A stretch of 64,000 bases of DNA from Paraburkholderia aromaticivorans (GTDB taxonomy: Bacteria; Pseudomonadota; Gammaproteobacteria; Burkholderiales; Burkholderiaceae). A model generated the notes under the pieces. It saw nothing but the letters and a program-made list of their open reading frames with translations, was not told where the DNA came from and ran no database searches. Position 1 is the stretch's first letter; each line of letters opens with the position of its first letter. Positions 37,784 to 45,827 of this stretch are shown here, in pieces. The DNA lies in contig NZ_CP022989.1 of the NCBI RefSeq assembly GCF_002278075.1, positions 3,162,001 through 3,226,000 on the forward strand, given 5' to 3'. The position numbers were made by a program, and so were the translations under genes.

Positions 37784-38587
37784 ATGAAGCATGTAAAAGC
37801 GGTGATTTTCGATTGGGCCGGCACGGTGGTCGATTACGGTTCGTTGGCGCCGATGGGCGCCTTTGTGGAGACCTTCGGGCAGTTCGGCGTGCCGATCACG
37901 ATCGACGAAGCGCGCGGTCCGATGGGCATGGCCAAGCGCCCGCATATCGCGGCGCTGATGGCGCTGCCCCGCGTCGCGCAGGCATGGACCGACAAGTACG
38001 GGCACGCGCCGGCTGACGCGGATATCGACGCCGTGTACGACGTGTTCGTGCCGAAGAACATCGCGGTGGCGGCGAGCTATAGCTCGGTGATTCCGGGCGT
38101 GGCCGACGTGGCGAGCGCGCTGCGCGGCGACGATATCCGGATCGGCACGACCACCGGCTATACGCGCGAGATCATGGCCGAGATCGTGCCGGGTGCGGCG
38201 GCGCAGGGGTTTTCGCCGGACAGCATCGTGTGCACCGGCGACACGGCGGAAGGGCGGCCGTCGCCGTACATGATCTACAGGACGTTGCCGGAGCTGGGCG
38301 TCTGGCGCGCAAAGGAAGCGATCAAGGTCGACGACACCGAGGTCGGCATTGAAGAAGGAATCAACGGCGGCACGTGGACGGTTGGAGTCTCGGTGAGCGG
38401 CAATGCGTTCGGTATGGCCGAAGACGACGTCAAGGCGCTCGCGCCGGACGAGTTCGCATGGCGCCGCAACGCGGCGATCCAGAAGCTGCAGGCGGCGGGC
38501 GCGCATTATGTGATCGACAGCGTCGCGGATCTGATGCCGGTGGTGTACGACATCGAAGCGAGACTGGCGCGGGGCGAGCGGCCGTGA
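37784..38587 (+). CDS. phnX: Phosphonoacetaldehyde hydrolase PhnX
   Basis: PhnX (267 residues, phosphonatase) splits phosphonoacetaldehyde into acetaldehyde and phosphate. It is a HAD-family enzyme with nucleophile Asp10 (VIFDWAGTVVDYG) and the Schiff-base Lys51 in GPMGMAKRPHI, which is specific to this enzyme. Later motifs GTTTGYTREIM and KVDDTEVGIEEG are intact. It ends the phnWX unit before a terminator. Confidence 0.96.
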   Translation: MKHVKAVIFDWAGTVVDYGSLAPMGAFVETFGQFGVPITIDEARGPMGMAKRPHIAALMALPRVAQAWTDKYGHAPADADIDAVYDVFVPKNIAVAASYSSVIPGVADVASALRGDDIRIGTTTGYTREIMAEIVPGAAAQGFSPDSIVCTGDTAEGRPSPYMIYRTLPELGVWRAKEAIKVDDTEVGIEEGINGGTWTVGVSVSGNAFGMAEDDVKALAPDEFAWRRNAAIQKLQAAGAHYVIDSVADLMPVVYDIEARLARGERP

Positions 38588-38639
38588 GGGGCAGCGTTGC
38601 GGTCAGCCGAATTTGACCGGCGCGCGTCGTCGCATGGGG

Positions 38640-38672
38640 AAGCGCCTGAATCATCCGGCAGGCGCTTTTCCC
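38640..38672 (+). terminator. Terminator after phnX
   Basis: A 9-bp stem AAGCGCCTG/CAGGCGCTT (38640-38648 and 38659-38667) followed by TTCCCGTTTT. It lies between phnX and the convergent giant HTH gene and could act in both directions. Confidence 0.8.
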
Positions 38673-38688
38673 GTTTTATGCAGCTTGC

Positions 38689-41600
38689 TCAAGGATGCGG
38701 GTTCAGGATCTTTTGAATGTCTTCCACTGACGCATTAAACCAGTTGGCGATAAATGACGCGCTCAGACCGCTGCCTTTCGCAAGGTTTCGGATTTCGTTC
38801 ATGTCGTCTTCGCTGAATGCGGTCGTTGCCCGTTGAGGCAGGTCTGCCGGCTCGGCCCCGGCAATATCGTCCGCCGACGCGACAAGCGGTAGATCCTCTT
38901 CATGCAGCCGCGCAATGGCCGCGTAAGGCTGATTGATCTGATCGGCAACATCCTTCAGGCTACGGCCTTCATCTATTGCGCGAATCGCGTGAATTTCGTC
39001 CTCCGGCGAAAGTGGCGGGACCCATTCGTAATGATCGACAGGCGTCGGCGAGAAGCCCGTGGATGAGCCAGGTTGAGGAGGCCGCGATCGTGCCACAAAA
39101 AAGCCGCCCGCATATTCCTGCTCGATGACCGTTATCGTACTCTCCGCCAAATGGGTCGCACGGGCCAGATCGCCGGTTGCAAAATTGTAATCGCGGATCT
39201 CGAGCGCTCGCACAATGTCGTCAAGTTGTTGTGGCGTCACGGAGTCCATGGTTTTCTTGAGAAATTCGTTAGCAAGACTATGGGATTTCCACGGTGAGAT
39301 GCCGAGTTTCGCGGCGACGTCTTCTCTGGTGTAGCCTTTTTCGAACATATCCATTGCCGCATTCCGGTCTTCCGAAGTGAAGCGGATATCGTGGCTGCCT
39401 TCAGGCACGCGTTGGGCCAGCCGCCTCGTATAGCTGGAAGACATGCCGAGAGATTGAGCCACCTCATCGGCTGGTTTCCCTTCGGCCAGCAGCTCACTGG
39501 CTAATGAATCTCTCGCGATCCGGTGCTGATTGGCTATGCCTCGCACGGTTTCCAGCGGGAGATTCAGGCCCTTGGCAATGTCTTTTGGGGCTTTGCCTTC
39601 ATCCAGTTGCCGAATGGCGGCAGTCCGGTTCTCTGGCGTCGTATTCCACCACGACCTCTTGTAGGTATTGGCGTTGTAGTTCGCGAAAACGTCCCGGACT
39701 TTTTGGGTTGATAGCTTGACCGCATCGGCAACTTCGCGAGTGGATTTTCCCTGGTCTTTCAAGGCAAATACCTGGTCGATCTGATCGGGCGTAACGCCCC
39801 TGGGTAAGGACGGACGTATACCATTCTGCGCGGCAATCTTTCTCACTGTACGTTCGGATACGCTCGCCTGTGCCATGACTTCTTTCACCGGTGCTCCGTC
39901 CTTTAGCAATCCGACGATTTGCTGCCGCGTCCCTGATGTGATTTTCATACCACGTAAAGAGGCGGCTGCCGAGAGGGAGATACCTTCTTTTCTCGCGATA
40001 TTGAGTACTGTTACAGTGGATATGCCAAGTTGCTTTCCGATTTGGCTGCAGGACGACTCCCCCTTCTTTAACAGGTTGATCGCTTGCTGGCGTATTTCCG
40101 GACTGACTGGACGGCCATAGGCAGCGTTGGGCCGGATGCCGTTCTCCCTGGCGATCTTACTTACGGTGCCACGGTTGACGTCAAATCTCGCGGCTATCTG
40201 CTTACGCGATTCACGCCCCTCCCGTAGCAGGTCGAGGATTTCCTGCCGGGTCGCAGGCGTGAGTGGCAATCTACGCAGAGAATCGGGGGCGGAAAACGTC
40301 ATACGTTCTTCCTGCGCGACTCTTGTTACAGTCCCCTGGCTTATCCCTAGTTTTTCAGCTATCTGGCGGCTGGTCAATTCGCCCTCGCGAACGAGCCTGA
40401 TCACTTCGTTGCGCACCTTGTCGTCGATTTTTGGCCGTCCTCCAGCGGCGGGTGCATCAGTACTGAGTTCCCAATGCCCCGTTGAATCATTCAGGTGGAC
40501 GGAATACTGTGGTTTCAGATCGATACCTTTCTTGAACACGCGCCAGCTTTCGTAGTCTTTGTCGTAACGGACGTGATAAGCCTTGCCGCGCAGTTCGATA
40601 TACCGGTCGCCTTTGGCATCGAGCCGGATGCCCGGCTTGTCTGCCAAACGGAGATCTTTAATCGAAACGTCCGGATCGGCGTAGGTCTCGAGCGACCCGT
40701 ACGGACTGCTGCCCACGCCCTGATGCGCGAGCTGGCTGGTGGGATCGACCGCGGGGCCCGCTTCGGCGAGCGTCTGTTCCGCGAGTGCTTTCTCGGCGGC
40801 GCGCGCTTCCAGGCTCAGGGTGGGCTCTGCCTGGCTCGCCTTGACGAGGCCCTGGCCCGCAGCCTGAACGAGATCTTTGCTCGAAACGCCGCCGCCTCTG
40901 CCGGCCATGTTGGTCGCTTCCGCGTCTCGGGCTGCCGCGGAAACGGCTTTGCCCGCAAGACTGATCTCTTTGGCAAGCCCCGTGCCTTCGCCACCCAGAA
41001 TGCCAAGAAACGCGGATCCGTAATCGAGTCCCATCCGGACATTGGCGGGCAGGGTCGAAGGCAGGAGATCGGCGAGCGGAGCCAAGGGCGTCAGACCCAG
41101 AAGCACGCGGTCGATGCCTTCGAGAACCTGTCCGGCCAGTTTCTCCGCGCGCGCGGCCGGAGTAATCGAGTAGTTCTTGTAGCCGGTGTCCTTAAGCACT
41201 GCGGTGTACCGGTCACTGAGATCGCGCACATAGTCGCCGCTTACGGCCGGGAGATCCTTGAGAATGTCCGTATATCTTTTAGCGGCCCCCACAGAGTGAA
41301 TATTGAGCGGGCGGCTGACCTGATCATGCCAGGTATCGAGTTGGTCGCGCAACGCGGACGAATCATGCATGCGTTGCGTGAAGGCCAGAACCACCTTGTC
41401 TTTCAACTCGTCCTGTCCAGGGTTGATCTGAAAGAGCTGACGGCCAATCAGTTCGTAGCGTTTTGCGGGGTCGGTTTGCGCCTGCGCTTCGTTGAGGATA
41501 CGGTCCACCTCCGCATTGGCTTCTTTCCACTGGGCGCTTTTTACGCGCTGGCGTTTGCCGACTTCGGTGGAGATCCGTTCCTGCAATTTCCCCTTGAGGT

Positions 41601-42522
41601 CGCTGGCCTCCTGGAATATCTCTTCCCGTTCACCGGCATCCTCTGCGTCGAAAAAGTCGTCGCGCAATTTATCGAGGCGGTCGACGTTTTCCCGATCTTC
41701 CTTGTTCAGCCAGGCGGCGCCCATAGGCGGGTTGAACTGGCTCAATACGCGGTCGACAGGATCGTTGCGCACGCGGTTCGCTTCTTCACGAACGGCGTTC
41801 TCCAGACTGGTCAATTTCTGATCGATCGCGTAGCGCCTGTCGTTGCTGGTTTCCAACTGGTACGCCGCGGCCAGGGTAGCAATCACGCCGCCGTAGAACT
41901 GGCGTTCACTGTCGGGCAGTTCGGCGAGCATGCCTTGCAGATGGATCTGTCTTTGCTGGAACTGGATTACCTGAGGAGGATATCCGGTCATTTCCTGCTG
42001 GAGGCCGTCTTCGATTTTTAGTGCAATCCCGGCGTTGGCCTCGCTATTGCGGGGGAGGTAGCCCTGCTGGGTGTCGTAGTCCTTGTTGAGCCGGTCGAAC
42101 TCTTCGATACTCGCGCCGGGCAGCGTATAGGCGCCTGGCGTGGGCTGAATGGCGGGCGCGGTCGGTGACGCTTTCTCGCTTCCGGCGGAAAGCGACCCAT
42201 TGGGTCTGTCGAGGTTCTGTCGCGACGCAGCGGGCGTACGCGCGAGCAGAGCCGTTGCAGGACGGATCGAACGCGATAGAACATCCTGGGTGCGGAGGCC
42301 CGGCGCGGCCCTGTCCGGCAAAGGAGTATGTGCCGCAATCGCTTCGCCGGAAGTGTGACGGGAGAATACCGCGGCCGCTTTTTCATGAGCGGCTGGAGAA
42401 GGGGCACACGGGTGGTTCGGTACTTCATGCCTGTTCGATACGGTGCCTGCAGATGAGGGAAAGGCTGAAGCCGTACCATCCTGAACTGCGGACATCGAGT
42501 TGCCCACCGTTGATGTCGTCAT
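38689..42522 (-). CDS. Giant tandem helix-turn-helix protein A (unrecognised family)
   Basis: A 1277-residue protein I do not recognise. Residues 1-130 are Ser/Thr/Ala/Pro-rich and probably disordered. Residues 135-460 are helical and charged (DPVDRVLSQFNPPMGAAWL, VGAAKRYTDILKDLP). Residues 465-535 are hydrophobic or amphipathic (LAPLADLLPSTLP, GLDYGSAFLGILGG). A small strand-rich module follows at 605-690 (GDRYIELRGKAYHVRYD, WRVFKKGIDLKPQY). Then come about eleven HTH units of 35-45 residues at 697-1273, each of the form R..I..L...G.....IA..LGIS..TV..IA. ATG at 42522 has CAGGAG upstream. Paralogue at 45828-49586. A secreted, effector-like DNA-binding protein is one reading; no function is known to me. 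Confidence 0.9.
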   Translation of the reverse strand: MTTSTVGNSMSAVQDGTASAFPSSAGTVSNRHEVPNHPCAPSPAAHEKAAAVFSRHTSGEAIAAHTPLPDRAAPGLRTQDVLSRSIRPATALLARTPAASRQNLDRPNGSLSAGSEKASPTAPAIQPTPGAYTLPGASIEEFDRLNKDYDTQQGYLPRNSEANAGIALKIEDGLQQEMTGYPPQVIQFQQRQIHLQGMLAELPDSERQFYGGVIATLAAAYQLETSNDRRYAIDQKLTSLENAVREEANRVRNDPVDRVLSQFNPPMGAAWLNKEDRENVDRLDKLRDDFFDAEDAGEREEIFQEASDLKGKLQERISTEVGKRQRVKSAQWKEANAEVDRILNEAQAQTDPAKRYELIGRQLFQINPGQDELKDKVVLAFTQRMHDSSALRDQLDTWHDQVSRPLNIHSVGAAKRYTDILKDLPAVSGDYVRDLSDRYTAVLKDTGYKNYSITPAARAEKLAGQVLEGIDRVLLGLTPLAPLADLLPSTLPANVRMGLDYGSAFLGILGGEGTGLAKEISLAGKAVSAAARDAEATNMAGRGGGVSSKDLVQAAGQGLVKASQAEPTLSLEARAAEKALAEQTLAEAGPAVDPTSQLAHQGVGSSPYGSLETYADPDVSIKDLRLADKPGIRLDAKGDRYIELRGKAYHVRYDKDYESWRVFKKGIDLKPQYSVHLNDSTGHWELSTDAPAAGGRPKIDDKVRNEVIRLVREGELTSRQIAEKLGISQGTVTRVAQEERMTFSAPDSLRRLPLTPATRQEILDLLREGRESRKQIAARFDVNRGTVSKIARENGIRPNAAYGRPVSPEIRQQAINLLKKGESSCSQIGKQLGISTVTVLNIARKEGISLSAAASLRGMKITSGTRQQIVGLLKDGAPVKEVMAQASVSERTVRKIAAQNGIRPSLPRGVTPDQIDQVFALKDQGKSTREVADAVKLSTQKVRDVFANYNANTYKRSWWNTTPENRTAAIRQLDEGKAPKDIAKGLNLPLETVRGIANQHRIARDSLASELLAEGKPADEVAQSLGMSSSYTRRLAQRVPEGSHDIRFTSEDRNAAMDMFEKGYTREDVAAKLGISPWKSHSLANEFLKKTMDSVTPQQLDDIVRALEIRDYNFATGDLARATHLAESTITVIEQEYAGGFFVARSRPPQPGSSTGFSPTPVDHYEWVPPLSPEDEIHAIRAIDEGRSLKDVADQINQPYAAIARLHEEDLPLVASADDIAGAEPADLPQRATTAFSEDDMNEIRNLAKGSGLSASFIANWFNASVEDIQKILNPHP

Positions 42523-42586
42523 TTTCCTGAACTCCTGTTGCAAGAGATTAGCCGGCGACGTGATGAGAGGTACGACGCGGCTGGAT

Positions 42587-42634
42587 ACATTGCAGCACGG
42601 AGCGTGTTCACGGATGTAGCACCTATCGCTACAT
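42587..42634 (-). promoter_or_regulatory. Conserved upstream element of the tandem-HTH gene A
   Basis: On the + strand, ACATTGCAGCA (42587-42597) is followed after 16 bp by ATGTAGC (42614-42620), TATC and then GCTACAT (42628-42634). The last parts form a perfect 7-bp inverted repeat with a 7-bp spacer. The same boxes occur at the same spacing before the paralogue. The element ends 65 bp from the ATG. Confidence 0.7.
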
Positions 42635-42712
42635 GGCACAGAGATTGACGCGGAGTGAGCGTTTTTGACGGGGTATGGTGAGGGTTTTGATTTTTCACGC
42701 GCGCCAACCCGC

Positions 42713-42992
42713 ATGCCGAAATCCACCCCCGCCGATACGCTCGCGTGGCACATTCACGCACGCTCCTTGCGCTATTTCGATGCGATTCGCCGCTGCGGTT
42801 CGATTCGTGAAGCCGCGCGGCAATTGCATGTGGCGCCGTCGGCGGTCAAGCGGCAATTGCTCAAGCTCGAAGCCGAGGTCGGCACGCCGCTCTTCGAGCG
42901 GTTCGCCTCCGGGCTCGCGCTGACCGCCGCGGGTGAAGTGTTCGCCCGTCATGTGATTAGCGTGATGCAGGACGCGCGCCGTTTCGAGAGCC
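42713..42992 (+). pseudogene. LysR regulator, 5' fragment only
   Basis: The N-terminal HTH of a LysR regulator is intact (SLRYFDAIRRCGSIREAAR, VAPSAVKRQLLKLEAEVG, PLFERFASGLALTAAG). The protein then breaks off after DARRFES, and the following sequence belongs to other genes. The effector domain is absent, so it is a remnant. Confidence 0.85.
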
Positions 42993-43243
42993 GCGGATGC
43001 GCAGCGCGCGCTGGCCGACAAACGCGCCGCGCTCGTCGCGGGCCGCCTCGATCCGCCTCGATCCGTTTGCCGGACCGTTGAAGGATCAGAGCGGCAAGTT
43101 GCGATTGCGTGCTTCGTGCCGGTCGCGCTGCTCGACGAAGCGGAGATCGAATCGATCGACTATCCGGCGTTGAGACGCTGGAGCATGCGGCTCAAACGGC
43201 TCGACGGGTTCACGACGATGGCCGGTGTGTACGCCGCCGTGTA
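42993..43243 (+). pseudogene. Mosaic debris: BMP-family lipoprotein and GST-like C-terminal fragments
   Basis: Three pieces in shifting frames. DAQRALADKRAALVAGRLDP and then DPFAGPLKDQSGKLR resemble the C-terminus of BMP-family (PnrA-like) nucleoside-transport binding proteins. A 10-bp direct duplication, CCTCGATCCG at 43046-43055 and 43056-43065, shifts the frame between them. ALLDEAEIESIDY continues the BMP pattern, and PALRRWSMRLKRLDGF then looks like a glutathione S-transferase end before the stop at 43243. Family names come from memory of motifs; the GST part is weak. Confidence 0.55.
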
Positions 43244-43277
43244 AATCGGAATACGGCCGGCCTCTGCCGCGCGTTTT

Positions 43278-44495
43278 TCAGTGGCTTGCGTGCGTGCTGC
43301 TACGCGCGACGATCCGGCCGTGCGACACCACGAGCTTTCTCGGCGGCCGGGCGACGAGCGCATGCGCGACCGTGTCCGCGTCCACCAGCACGAGGTCGGC
43401 GCGCGCGCCCGCGTGCAAGCCATAGTCGGCGAATCCGCAGGCCTGCGCGGCGGTGGTGCTGACGCAGTCGAATGCGATGGCGAGGTCGTCGTCGCGGCGC
43501 AGGCCGTAGCGCATTGCGATCAGCATCGCGCGTTCGAGCATGTCGGGCGAGCCGTAGGGCGTCCACGTGTCGCGCACGCCGTCGTTGCCGCCGAACAAGG
43601 TCACGCCTTTTTCGAGGCAGGCCTTGAGCGGCGGAACGGTTGTCGATGGCGGAGCGGTGGTGAGCAACGCAACGCGCAGAGCGGCCAGCCGTTCGAGCAG
43701 GGCGTCGCGTTCGCGCTCGGGCAACGCGCCGAGACAGAACGCATGGCTCACCACCACTTGCCCTTGCATGCCGAGCGCCGCAACCCGGTCGAGCAGCAGA
43801 CCGAGCGTGAACGCGCCGATTTCGCCCGGCTCGTGCAGATGGATGTCGATCGGCTTCGCATGCCGCTGCGCGAGATCGAAAGTCAGATCGAGCGACGCCA
43901 CCGGGTCGCCGTCGATCAACGCGGGATCGAGCGCGCCGAGCACGTCGGCGCCTGCCTTCAGGGCGTCGCCGAGCAGCGCTTCGGTGCCGGGGCGGCCAAG
44001 CACGCCCGATTGCGGAAACGCGACGATCTGCATGTCGAGCACGTCGCCGAGCGTTTCGCGCGTGGCAAGCACGCCTTCCAGATGACGCAACCCGGCAGCG
44101 GTGTCGATATCGACGTGCGTGCGCAGGCGCGTCGTGCCCGCCTGCATGAACGCGCGGGCGAGCGCGAGCGATTGCTGTCCCGCGTCATGTCCGCTTTGCG
44201 CTCGCCAGCGCCGTTCGTTTTCGATGCGGTCGGTGAGCTTCGGGCCGACCTCGTTGCGATACCACGGCAAGCCCCAGTTGGTTTTATCCAGGTGCGTATG
44301 CCCTTCGACAAAACCCGGCAGCAGCAACGCGCCGGCGCCGTCCTCGACGGTCAGGTTCGGCTCGCGCGGCAGGTCGGGACCGAGCGCGGCGATGCGGCCG
44401 GCGGCGATCGACACGTCGACGCGCGCGCCGTCCGCCATACGGACGTCGGTGATCAGCAGGCCGGTCGGCGGAAGGTCGGAAGCGGTCGTGGGCAT
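43278..44495 (-). CDS. Amidohydrolase, cytosine deaminase-like
   Basis: A 405-residue metal-dependent amidohydrolase of the CodA/AtzC-like group. The metal site shows H66-x-H68 in EGHTHLDK, then DIHLHEPG, VVSHAFCLG and GGNDGVRDTWTPYG. Such enzymes deaminate cytosine or related N-heterocycles. The neighbouring debris of a BMP-type transporter and a LysR gene suggests a former nucleobase-use cluster. The exact substrate is not determined. ATG at 44495 (MPTTASDL). Confidence 0.87.
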   Translation of the reverse strand: MPTTASDLPPTGLLITDVRMADGARVDVSIAAGRIAALGPDLPREPNLTVEDGAGALLLPGFVEGHTHLDKTNWGLPWYRNEVGPKLTDRIENERRWRAQSGHDAGQQSLALARAFMQAGTTRLRTHVDIDTAAGLRHLEGVLATRETLGDVLDMQIVAFPQSGVLGRPGTEALLGDALKAGADVLGALDPALIDGDPVASLDLTFDLAQRHAKPIDIHLHEPGEIGAFTLGLLLDRVAALGMQGQVVVSHAFCLGALPERERDALLERLAALRVALLTTAPPSTTVPPLKACLEKGVTLFGGNDGVRDTWTPYGSPDMLERAMLIAMRYGLRRDDDLAIAFDCVSTTAAQACGFADYGLHAGARADLVLVDADTVAHALVARPPRKLVVSHGRIVARSSTHASH

Positions 44496-44726
44496 GAAAG
44501 CAGGGCGGTTGTTATGCGAGAGACAGAGGCCGGTGGTGCACGATCGAAGACGCGTTCAATTGTCTGACCAATAGACGTGTCGCCGACCCGGCGGGCAATG
44601 AAAGACGGCGCGTGAATTGTACTTCGTGGAACCGCGCGGGCTATCCACGCGGTTCTGGCGTTCGGGCACTCAAGTTTGGTGAGTATCTGCCGTTGACACG
44701 AGCTAAATACATTCTGGGATCGCGCC

Positions 44727-45758
44727 GTGCAACTCGCCTTCAGTAACGACCGTCTGTCCAGCCGGATGCAGTTCGATCCGTCCGCCACCGGCGAACCCGA
44801 GGTGGAATCGTCGGTCATTGAATGGCTGCTGCACGACGATCAGGTGATGCGCGAATGCTTCACCCACGCAGCGGAAATCCTCAAGAGCGTGACGGGCGCG
44901 GCGATCACGGCGATTACGCTGCTCGACGAGGAATATCAGCACTACCGCGCCGAGGTCGGCATGGCGATGCCGCTCGTCACGCGCGCCCGCTCGCTTGCCG
45001 ACTATGCGGTGCGCGATGCCGAGCTGTTCGTCATTGAAGATGCGCACAGCGATACCCGCTTCGGCGAATGCATGCTGGTGCAGCGTCATCCGTTCGTGCG
45101 TTTCTATGCGGCGATCGCGCTGCGCGCGCCCAATGGTGAAATCGTCGGCGCGTTGTGCGCGATGGGCCCGTCGCCCGGCCGGCTCGATGCGGGACAGCGG
45201 GCGGTGTTCTACCACCTGCGGGCGATGATCGAAAACGATCTGAAGATGCGCACGGCCACCGCGATCGATCCGCTCACGCAGTTGTATAACCGCCGTTTCC
45301 TGCTGGAAAGCGTTACCCGCCGATGGAAAGAAGCGCGTGACGGCGACGTGATGGGTTCGGTCGTGGTCGACGTGGACTGGTTCAAGCAATACAACGACAC
45401 CTACGGCCACCAGGCGGGCGATCACTGTCTGCGCAAAGTGGCCTCGGTCATGCAGGCGGCCGCCGATGGCGAACGCGTTATCGTCGGGCGCATGGGCGGC
45501 GAGGAATTCGGCCTGCTGATGCTGCGCGCCGGAACGGCTGCGCTCGAAAACACGCTCGAAGCGCTGCGCCAGGGGGTGGAGGATCTGGCGATCGAGCATC
45601 GCGCGTCGCCGCTCGGCACGGTGACGGTGAGCGTGGGCGCGGCGCTCACGCGCATCACCGAGACCTCACGGCCGGCATATCGCGACGGATTCGCGAGCGC
45701 CGACCGGGCGTTGTATCGCTCGAAACATGGCGGCAGGAATCAGGTGACGATGGCGTAG
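44727..45758 (+). CDS. GAF-GGDEF diguanylate cyclase
   Basis: A 343-residue cytoplasmic protein: a GAF-like sensor (about 35-165; TGAAITAITLLDEEYQHY, IALRAPNGEIVGALCAMG) and a GGDEF domain with the active site RMGGEEFGLL, plus DPLTQLYNRR and DVDWFKQYNDTYGHQAGD. It should make cyclic di-GMP in response to a cytoplasmic signal. The start may be the GTG at 44727 or the ATG at 44766. It converges on the second giant HTH gene. Confidence 0.92.
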   Translation: MQLAFSNDRLSSRMQFDPSATGEPEVESSVIEWLLHDDQVMRECFTHAAEILKSVTGAAITAITLLDEEYQHYRAEVGMAMPLVTRARSLADYAVRDAELFVIEDAHSDTRFGECMLVQRHPFVRFYAAIALRAPNGEIVGALCAMGPSPGRLDAGQRAVFYHLRAMIENDLKMRTATAIDPLTQLYNRRFLLESVTRRWKEARDGDVMGSVVVDVDWFKQYNDTYGHQAGDHCLRKVASVMQAAADGERVIVGRMGGEEFGLLMLRAGTAALENTLEALRQGVEDLAIEHRASPLGTVTVSVGAALTRITETSRPAYRDGFASADRALYRSKHGGRNQVTMA

Positions 45759-45827
45759 TCATTCGTGCCGGGCTTCGGCGCCGGCACGGTGCCCGGCAGG
45801 CCTGCCGAACGGCTTGCGCCTACGCGC

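Noticed and set aside
38701..40434. TAL-effector repeats in the giant protein
   Set aside because: Units are 35-45 residues and follow an HTH pattern (IA..LGIS..TV..I); they lack the 33-35-residue TAL consensus and its paired variable residues.
42523..42720. Hrp-type (TTCG-N16-TTCG) promoter before the giant HTH gene A
   Set aside because: No TTCG pair at that spacing was found in the upstream sequence.
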